The notes beneath the pieces are model-generated. The model did no database searches and was not told where the DNA came from. It worked only from the letters and a program-made list of their open reading frames with translations. The position numbers and the translations under genes were made by a program. From positions 1 through 11,106 of the forward strand of contig CAZLDQ010000189.1 of the NCBI GenBank assembly GCA_964558295.1: a stretch of 11,106 nucleotides of DNA. Reading direction: 5' to 3'. The DNA comes from JBDKTH01 sp964558295. GTDB taxonomy: Bacteria > Planctomycetota > Planctomycetia > Pirellulales > Thermoguttaceae. Below are positions 6,552-11,106 of this stretch, piece by piece; the first letter of the stretch is position 1; each line of letters starts with the position of its first letter.

Positions 6552-6614
6552 AATGCTGAGTGATGAAGGGCGTGTGCTGAGTCGCTTGTCTTGGGGGATT
6601 GGTCATTCAGCATT
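6552..6614. repeat. imperfect inverted repeat after dnaA (AATGCTGARTGA)
   Basis: AATGCTGAGTGA at 6552-6563 is matched in inverted orientation by TCATTCAGCATT at 6603-6614 (11 of 12 bases), with a 39-base interval. It starts 11 bases after the dnaA stop and ends just before the terminator. The words resemble the AATGA-type repeat in the fmdB-nnrE gap, suggesting another small dispersed element. Confidence 0.45.
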
Positions 6615-6631
6615 TGTCATGTAAACAAAAA

Positions 6632-6659
6632 CCCCCGGTGTTTTCACCGGGGGCTTTTT
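6632..6659. terminator. bidirectional intrinsic terminator between dnaA and the oxidoreductase gene
   Basis: A perfect 9-bp stem, CCCCCGGTG (6632-6640) with CACCGGGGG (6645-6653), closes a TTTT loop. On the plus strand it is followed by CTTTTT. On the minus strand the stem is followed by TTTTTGTTT, from the A-rich 6624-6631. It lies between two convergent genes (dnaA ends 6541, the oxidoreductase ends 6683) and can serve both. Confidence 0.92.
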
Positions 6660-6682
6660 GAGGGCTTGGTTCGCTTTGTGGC

Positions 6683-7999
6683 TTAGGCGAACTTCGTCAC
6701 GCCGGGCATGGCCACGGGGTATTTGCCGTTTTCGTCGGGCTTGGTAGGAGGCTCGGCGTCCCAGTTGTAGGCCGAAGGGACGAGCGACTGTTGGGAGTTG
6801 ATCGCCTGGTCCCAGGTCAGCATCTGGCCGGTGTAGTTGACCATTCGGCCGAGGATGGCGAGCATCGTGCTTTGGGCCATGTAGACGCCGTTGTTGATTG
6901 GCTTGCCGGAGCGGATCGCTTCAAACAATGCTTTGTGCTCCAACTCGTACATGTTCCCGCCGTCGCCATCGAACTTCCATTTTTCCGGTCCGTCGATGCG
7001 GAACTTGAGGATATTGGCTTGGCCCTTGGTGCCCGAGTAGATGTCGGAGACATCGCTGTAGCATCCAGGTTGCTGACGGCAGTAGGCGTAGCAGCGAGTG
7101 CCGTTGGCCCACTCGTAGACCACGGCGTGGTGGTCGTAGATGTCGCCGTACAGCGGATCGGTGCGCACCTGGCGACCGCCGAGGCCCCAGGCTTTTACCG
7201 GCGGCTGATCGTGCATGGCCCACATGGCCTTGTCGAGGCTGTGGACGTGCTGTTCGGTGTTGAAGTCGCCGGAGAGCCAAGTGAAGTAGTACCAGTTGCG
7301 GAGCTGGTACTTCATTTCCGTGTCGTCCGGCTTGCGCCCACGATGCCACAGCGAACCGGTCAGATAGGTTTCCTGCATCGTCACGAGGTCGCCGATGGCG
7401 CCGTCGAGCACGCGCTGCATCGTGGCTTTTACGCCGTTGTGATAGCGCCAGCAGAGGCCGGAGACCACGCTGAGACCTTTCTTGGCTGCTTCCTCGCAGG
7501 TGGCCAGGACCGATCGCACGCCCGGGGCGTCGACGGCCACGGGTTTCTCACAGAAGACATGCTTTCCCGCGTCAATCGCGGCCTTCAGGTGCATGGGGCG
7601 GAAGTGGGGGACTTCGCCGAGGATCACGACGTCGGAGGCCTCGATGACCTGCTTGTAGCCGTCGAAGCCGATGAAGCAGTGGTCCTTGTCTACCGTCACA
7701 CGGTCGGCGAATTGCTTCTTCAGCGAGTCGAGACTCCCTTGGAGGCGATCCTCGAAGACGTCGGCCATGGCGACCAGCTTCGTGTTGGGATCGGCCGTGA
7801 GGGCGTTGGCCGCGGCGCCCGTGCCCCGGCCGCCACAACCGACCAAGCCCACTTTGAGGAGATCGCTGCCGGCGGCATGGGCACTGCGGCTCAAGGTCAA
7901 TCCTGCGGCCAAGGCCCCGCCGACCACGGCGGTTGACGTTTTGAGGAACTCCCGGCGCGAGGGTTGCAGTCCACGTTGAAGTCTCTGAGGGTTATGCAT
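6683..7999 (-). CDS. Gfo/Idh/MocA-family oxidoreductase with Tat signal
   Basis: A 438-residue NAD(P)-dependent oxidoreductase of the glucose-fructose oxidoreductase/inositol dehydrogenase family. It begins with a twin-arginine signal (SRREFLK at 14-20, then AVVGGALAAGLTL and AHA/A near 40-43), so it is probably exported folded with its cofactor. The Rossmann motif VGLVGCGGRGTGA starts at residue 50. The acidic residue after strand 2 lies in VAMADV, and the family EKP motif is HVFCEKPVAVD (EKP 151-153). The C-terminal domain carries DFNTEQHVHSLDKAMW, with the His usually found in the active site. Planctomycetes carry many such Tat-exported paralogues, generally linked to sugar or polysaccharide turnover. 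The substrate here is unknown. AGGAG six bases upstream makes the ATG at 7999 secure. A promoter-like pair lies at 8090-8118. The 3' end faces dnaA across a shared terminator. Confidence 0.93.
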   Translation of the reverse strand: MHNPQRLQRGLQPSRREFLKTSTAVVGGALAAGLTLSRSAHAAGSDLLKVGLVGCGGRGTGAAANALTADPNTKLVAMADVFEDRLQGSLDSLKKQFADRVTVDKDHCFIGFDGYKQVIEASDVVILGEVPHFRPMHLKAAIDAGKHVFCEKPVAVDAPGVRSVLATCEEAAKKGLSVVSGLCWRYHNGVKATMQRVLDGAIGDLVTMQETYLTGSLWHRGRKPDDTEMKYQLRNWYYFTWLSGDFNTEQHVHSLDKAMWAMHDQPPVKAWGLGGRQVRTDPLYGDIYDHHAVVYEWANGTRCYAYCRQQPGCYSDVSDIYSGTKGQANILKFRIDGPEKWKFDGDGGNMYELEHKALFEAIRSGKPINNGVYMAQSTMLAILGRMVNYTGQMLTWDQAINSQQSLVPSAYNWDAEPPTKPDENGKYPVAMPGVTKFA

Positions 8000-8066
8000 A
8001 CTTGGCTCCTGAAAACGGTTGGCGGGAGGGGCTGGCCATCCAAACCCCGATTCTCATGCAGGAATC

Positions 8067-8080
8067 GCCGCTTGTGCGGC
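8067..8080 (-). other. small hairpin in the oxidoreductase leader
   Basis: GCCGC (8067-8071) and GCGGC (8076-8080) pair across a TTGT loop. The neighbouring CGATTC (8048-8053) and GAATCG (8062-8067) form another short dyad that competes for one base. Both would lie in the untranslated leader of the Gfo/Idh/MocA gene if its promoter is at 8090-8118. They may be a chance feature, a transcript stabiliser or an operator. Confidence 0.25.
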
Positions 8081-8089
8081 AGTGTTCCC

Positions 8090-8118
8090 ATCATAACCCG
8101 CCTCCGGGGGTCATGCAA
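8090..8118 (-). promoter_or_regulatory. putative promoter for the Gfo/Idh/MocA gene
   Basis: Read on the minus strand, TATGAT (8095-8090) is five of six to the -10 consensus. TTGCAT (8118-8113) matches the TTG half of the -35, with an exact 17-base spacer. It would start transcription near 8083 and give a leader of about 80 bases before the ATG at 7999. The -35 is weak, so this is tentative. Confidence 0.35.
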
Positions 8119-8125
8119 GCGAGGA

Positions 8126-8180
8126 GTCTGGGGGAGGGGAGTGGATTAGCGGTTGGGGACCAGGGGCCTGGGGGTTGGGG
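8126..8180 (+). repeat. G-rich low-complexity tract with quadruplex potential
   Basis: Four runs of at least four G (8155-8158, 8163-8166, 8170-8174, 8177-8180) are separated by loops of 4, 3 and 2 bases, the classic G-quadruplex pattern. Two more runs lie at 8130-8134 and 8136-8139. The tract is in the 222-base gap between the peptidase gene (downstream end 8222) and the oxidoreductase start, on the strand opposite to both genes. Its wording (GGTTGGGGACCAGGGGCC) resembles short degenerate intergenic repeats. Confidence 0.55.
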
Positions 8181-8221
8181 CTTGCGACGCTTAAGCCCCG
8201 GCCGCCTGTCTTCGCCACGGC

Positions 8222-9370
8222 CTACTGCCGCCCTCCGGCGGTCTTCTGCATATACCGAATGAACTCGGTGTCGAGCTTCTGCAGATCGTTGCCGAAAAAC
8301 TGTTTGAATTCGGCCAAGCGGGTTGATGGATCATCCCAGACCATGGGCGACTTCTGGGAGAGCTGTCGCAAATAGGCGACATACTGGCGGGGATATTGGT
8401 TGATGAGAAAATAGGTCAGAGCCCAAGCTTCGGCGTAGGCGTCGAGGCCGTGGTCGGTGTTGCGGAAGCGGCTGTCGTCGGAGATGAGGGTGATCAGCGA
8501 GTCGGGGGGGCGTTTGGTCAGGTACTGCCGGAACTGCACAAGTCGCGGCTGGTTCAGTGTGCCGATGGTACGCCACCCCTTGGCACTCGTCACGTCGGGC
8601 GTTTCGAAGTAGACGGCGATTCCTTCACTGAACCAGAGGGGGCAGTCGCTTAGGCGTGTTTGCAGGCCGGAGTTGAAGGCGATCTGGTGAGTTGCTTCGT
8701 GAACGATCGTGGCCACGGTCTGTGCCGCCCCCGGCTGTGCTAGGATTCGATTGACCAGGGCCGCCTTTCCGCCACGTCCGTTTTGGCCCGATGCTTCCAG
8801 GCCGGTCAGGTCGTACATGACCATCCGGTTCGTCTGCAGGCTGAAATAGCCGATCATCGAACTGACCGCATCGCCCACTTCCGGCTTGGAGAACTCGATA
8901 TACGAGCGCTTGTCACGAAACACGATTGCGACCAGCGGGAACTCCGGTTCCTTCAGTTCGAAGCCTTTGCGGTTCCAGAGATTGGTGAATGCCAGGTAGA
9001 GTCGTTCGAACAGGCTGCCACACCATTGGGCATAGGCGCGCGAGGTGTTGAAGCAGATCAGGTAATGGGTTGTCTGATAGGTCTCGAACCCTTGGGGCAA
9101 CTCACGCAGCAGCGTTTGGGAGAGTTCCTGAGGGGACATCGCTTTGAACGGCGTCTCGTCACTGGTTTGACGCACCTGCTCATCCGGTTGGATTGTCCAC
9201 AGGATGCCATCCCGAGCCTTCAGCAGAATGCCGCCGTCATTGGCGGTCAACAGGATCTGGCCGGTGACAGTGATTTCCCGCCCATCGCGGCGCACGACGA
9301 CATGGTCGAGGCCCATGGCCGCGGCCGAGCAACTCACGCACAAGGTGGTGGCGAGGAGAAGACGATGCAC
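8222..9370 (-). CDS. secreted DUF1570-type metallopeptidase (HEATH motif)
   Basis: A 382-residue protein with an N-terminal signal peptide (MHRLLLATTLCVSCSAAA). Residues about 25-65 form a small beta-rich region (VVVRRDGREITVTGQILL, GGILLKARDGILWTI). The following domain carries THYLICFNTS, then ATIVHEATHQIAFNSG with the zinc-binding HExxH at residues 224-228. LWFSEGIAVYFE follows, with Glu249 as the probable third ligand, as in gluzincin peptidases. This arrangement fits the DUF1570 family, abundant in planctomycetes; peptidase activity is inferred from the motif and the substrate is unknown. The start is GTG at 9370. No ATG lies upstream in frame close by, and the GTG gives an intact signal peptide. 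The ribosome site is weak. A perfect TATAAT on the minus strand at 9491-9486 may be its -10 element. The gene reads in the same direction as the oxidoreductase but 222 bases away, so probably a separate unit. Confidence 0.88.
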   Translation of the reverse strand: MHRLLLATTLCVSCSAAAMGLDHVVVRRDGREITVTGQILLTANDGGILLKARDGILWTIQPDEQVRQTSDETPFKAMSPQELSQTLLRELPQGFETYQTTHYLICFNTSRAYAQWCGSLFERLYLAFTNLWNRKGFELKEPEFPLVAIVFRDKRSYIEFSKPEVGDAVSSMIGYFSLQTNRMVMYDLTGLEASGQNGRGGKAALVNRILAQPGAAQTVATIVHEATHQIAFNSGLQTRLSDCPLWFSEGIAVYFETPDVTSAKGWRTIGTLNQPRLVQFRQYLTKRPPDSLITLISDDSRFRNTDHGLDAYAEAWALTYFLINQYPRQYVAYLRQLSQKSPMVWDDPSTRLAEFKQFFGNDLQKLDTEFIRYMQKTAGGRQ

Positions 9371-9485
9371 GGATTCTCGTTGCGTCTGAAGTTCGGGTAT
9401 TTCTTGCCGGATCAGCTTACTCGCCGGCGGAACACGGTCGGCAAGCGTACCGGCTAAATGGGTGGGGAATCACTCGATACCCTCC

Positions 9486-9491
9486 ATTATA
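9486..9491 (-). promoter_or_regulatory. possible -10 element for the DUF1570 gene
   Basis: On the minus strand this reads TATAAT, an exact -10 hexamer, about 115 bases upstream of the GTG start at 9370 and just past the permease stop codon. No recognisable -35 lies 16-18 bases upstream, and the -10 is not of the extended TGn type, so it is a weak call. Confidence 0.35.
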
Positions 9492-9493
9492 GT

Positions 9494-11023
9494 CTAGAAC
9501 ACCCTCCCCGCTCCCTGACTTGGAGGGGACGGATGACTCCTCGCTCGCTCGGCCAGCAGGATCGTACCGCCGGCCACCAGGGCGAATAGCGTGATCAGGA
9601 CGAGGCAGATCCCGGCCACCTGATCCTCCACCCCGTAGTGCATCAGGCCGAATATGCGGATCGAAAGGGTCATAACCCCAGGTGGCACTACCAGGATGCT
9701 GGCGGCCACCTCGCCGAGCACCACGGCCAGGGCCACCAGCCAAGCCGCCCCCACAGCGGCAAGCCGGCAGGGCAGGGCGATGTGCCAGAGTTGTTGCAGC
9801 CTGCCTGCGCCGTCGAGCGTTGCACTATCGAGCAACTCTTGAGGGAGTGTACGCAGTGCATGCCACATGATCAGGGTCGCCGGAGGCAGGCCGCGAAGGG
9901 TCAAGGCTAGCCATGGAGCGAGAATCGACTGGTCATACCAATAGACCAAGAGGGGAGATTCCGGCCGGTTCAGAAACCAGATGATCCCCAGGCCAAGCAG
10001 TGGCGCAGGGATGGCCAGGCAGAGGGACGTCACCAACAGGGCCATGGCTGCTCCGAGTCTGCGGCCTCGGGCGAACCACGCCAAGAGCGTGCCGAGCACG
10101 ACTGCTGCACTGGTGGCCAAGAGGCCGATGCCCAATGACCAGCCGAATTCTCGTTGATAGCGCCAAGGACTCTCGGCGATGATGGCTAGGCACTTGACCA
10201 ACGACCAGGTTCGCTCTCGGCCGCTGTCGGTTTGCGTGACGAGGACTCCCGCCTTGTAGCAGAGATTTCCCAGCGGCATTCCCGCTGCAAGCAACAAAAC
10301 GATCCCCACGGCTATCGTAGCAGGGAACCGCCAAGCGCCGAGGCGGAAGACCCAATGCGGGCGATGACTGGTGGGCCGATCCACGCCGGCCAGTTTTGTG
10401 GCGAGCCCCAAGCCAGCGGCAAGCAGGAGGATGGTAAAGAGAACACTCGGCAGGATGCCGAGCGAGGCTTCCCCAGGCGTTTGGCCCATGGCCAGCCGGG
10501 TGTAGATTTCTTCGGCGTAAGTTCGCACGGCAAAGAGATCCGTGACGGTCATCTCGCCCGCGGTAAACGTTACGACCCATAACGCTGCCACGCTCACGGC
10601 GGGGGCCATACTTGGGAGCGTTACGTGGCGAAACACCTGACCCGGCGTGCCGTCCAACAGGGCCGATTCCTCCAGTTCCGGTTCGACGAGCCAGAGACCG
10701 GCCGCGACGATCAGCACGACCCACGGCAACGCCGCCATTACGTGGACCCAGATTGCTCCCGACCACCCTTCGAGCCAGACCGGTCCGGCAAAGGCCAGCG
10801 TGTACCAGCCCTGTAAGCCGAACCCCGCTTGCCAAGCGGCCGCCTGCACATAGAGCGGTACGAACAGCATCACAGTCAGCAGCCTCATCGCCACCTTGCG
10901 CCCTGGTAGATCGGTGCGCATCAATAGCCACGCCAGCCCGACTCCTAGCGGTAGGCTGATCGCGCAGGTGACGCTGGCCAGGACGAGCGTGTTGAGGGCC
11001 AGCTTCAGCGCGATGGAGTCCAT
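9494..11023 (-). CDS. ABC transporter permease, two fused MetI-type domains (iron/thiamine-type)
   Basis: An integral membrane subunit of 509 residues with about 12 hydrophobic segments. It contains two copies of the binding-protein-dependent permease domain. The first ends in the EAA loop ELEESALLDGTPGQ and VFRHVTLP (about 117-137). The second has ELLDSATLDGAGRLQ and QLWHIALP (about 396-418). These cytoplasmic loops dock on the ATPase. A single-chain double permease of this length is typical of Fe3+ (FbpB/SfuB), thiamine (ThiP) and related uptake systems. Which substrate applies is not decidable here, because the ATPase and binding-protein genes are not in the window and may lie past 11106. 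The start is ATG 11023, because an in-frame stop lies at 11035-11033. No Shine-Dalgarno is visible, and a TTTAGGG repeat begins 8 bases upstream. The last residues (SHPSPPSQGAGRVF) look like read-through of an intergenic repeat. Confidence 0.9.
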   Translation of the reverse strand: MDSIALKLALNTLVLASVTCAISLPLGVGLAWLLMRTDLPGRKVAMRLLTVMLFVPLYVQAAAWQAGFGLQGWYTLAFAGPVWLEGWSGAIWVHVMAALPWVVLIVAAGLWLVEPELEESALLDGTPGQVFRHVTLPSMAPAVSVAALWVVTFTAGEMTVTDLFAVRTYAEEIYTRLAMGQTPGEASLGILPSVLFTILLLAAGLGLATKLAGVDRPTSHRPHWVFRLGAWRFPATIAVGIVLLLAAGMPLGNLCYKAGVLVTQTDSGRERTWSLVKCLAIIAESPWRYQREFGWSLGIGLLATSAAVVLGTLLAWFARGRRLGAAMALLVTSLCLAIPAPLLGLGIIWFLNRPESPLLVYWYDQSILAPWLALTLRGLPPATLIMWHALRTLPQELLDSATLDGAGRLQQLWHIALPCRLAAVGAAWLVALAVVLGEVAASILVVPPGVMTLSIRIFGLMHYGVEDQVAGICLVLITLFALVAGGTILLAERARSHPSPPSQGAGRVF

Positions 11024-11031
11024 GAAGAGGT

Positions 11032-11106
11032 TTTAGAGTTTAGAGTGTAGGGTTTAGGGTTTAGGGTTTAGGGTTTAGGGTTTAGGGTTTAGGGGGCAGG
11101 GGGCAG
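11032..11106 (+). repeat. telomere-like heptanucleotide array (TTTAGGG)n, cut by window end
   Basis: A strict 7-base period runs from 11032 to the window end. It has two TTTAGAG units, one TGTAGGG, six perfect TTTAGGG units (11053-11094), one GGCAGGG, then the first five bases of another GGCAGGG-like unit. The variant units lie at the two edges and keep the register, as expected if the array grew by slippage. TTTAGGG is the plant-type telomere repeat, but the flanking genes are clearly bacterial. It begins 8 bases from the permease start codon, on whose coding strand it reads CCCTAAA. True length is unknown. Confidence 0.9.

Noticed and set aside
6791..7936. Plus-strand frame of 381 residues over the Gfo/Idh/MocA gene
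   Set aside because: It mirrors the oxidoreductase gene in antisense and is Val/Ala/Gly-rich without motifs; the minus-strand gene has a Tat signal, Rossmann and EKP motifs.
8783..9457. Plus-strand frame over the 5' part of the peptidase gene
   Set aside because: Antisense shadow of the signal peptide and peptidase domain; no start context or motif.
9933..10931. Second minus-strand frame within the permease gene
   Set aside because: Arg/Gly-rich shadow in another frame of a gene with two clear EAA loops and many membrane segments.
1..11106. CRISPR array, tRNA/rRNA gene, phage or defence system
   Set aside because: No spaced direct repeats of the right size, no tRNA-like TTCGANTC arm in a cloverleaf context, and no integrase, transposase, nuclease or toxin-antitoxin motifs were seen.

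Overview
The window looks like chromosomal DNA from a planctomycete (Planctomycetota, probably the Pirellulales side). This is inferred from gene content and not from a search. The clues are a Tat-exported Gfo/Idh/MocA oxidoreductase with an SRREFLK signal, a DUF1570-type secreted HEATH metallopeptidase, a secreted protein with a C-terminal CHKPLYFE block of a kind I associate with planctomycetes, short scattered repeats in the gaps, and genes that switch strand often. Base composition is GC-rich with no obvious break that would mark an island. Both ends cut through something: guaB on the left and a heptanucleotide repeat on the right.

Layout. Positions 1-962 (+) hold the C-terminal two-thirds of IMP dehydrogenase (guaB). 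A secreted hypothetical protein (895-1953, +) starts inside guaB. It runs tail to tail into a small FmdB-type zinc-ribbon gene (1950-2177, -). A gap with AATGACCAA-type repeats leads to an NAD(P)H-hydrate epimerase gene (2350-3118, +), which is broken by a 61-bp insertion or duplication. Next come a small putative secreted protein (3174-3503, -) and, divergently, a tandem-GNAT acetyltransferase (3634-4557, +). A 553-bp gene-free stretch carries a strong sigma-70-like promoter and two DnaA-box-like sites, and leads into dnaA (5111-6541, +). A clean bidirectional terminator (6632-6659) separates dnaA from three genes on the minus strand: the Gfo/Idh/MocA oxidoreductase (6683-7999), the DUF1570 peptidase (8222-9370) and a double-domain ABC transporter permease (9494-11023). 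The permease start lies a few bases from a TTTAGGG telomere-like repeat that runs off the window end.

How the genes work together. Most are single transcription units with housekeeping roles: purine nucleotide synthesis, NAD(P)HX repair and replication initiation. The rest are envelope-directed proteins of uncertain substrate. I see no coherent multi-gene novel system, no CRISPR array, no transposase, no phage gene, and no rRNA or tRNA gene. The points most worth a second look are the 61-bp lesion in nnrE, the plant-telomere-like heptamer array against the permease start, the dnaA upstream region, and the small dispersed repeats in several gaps.
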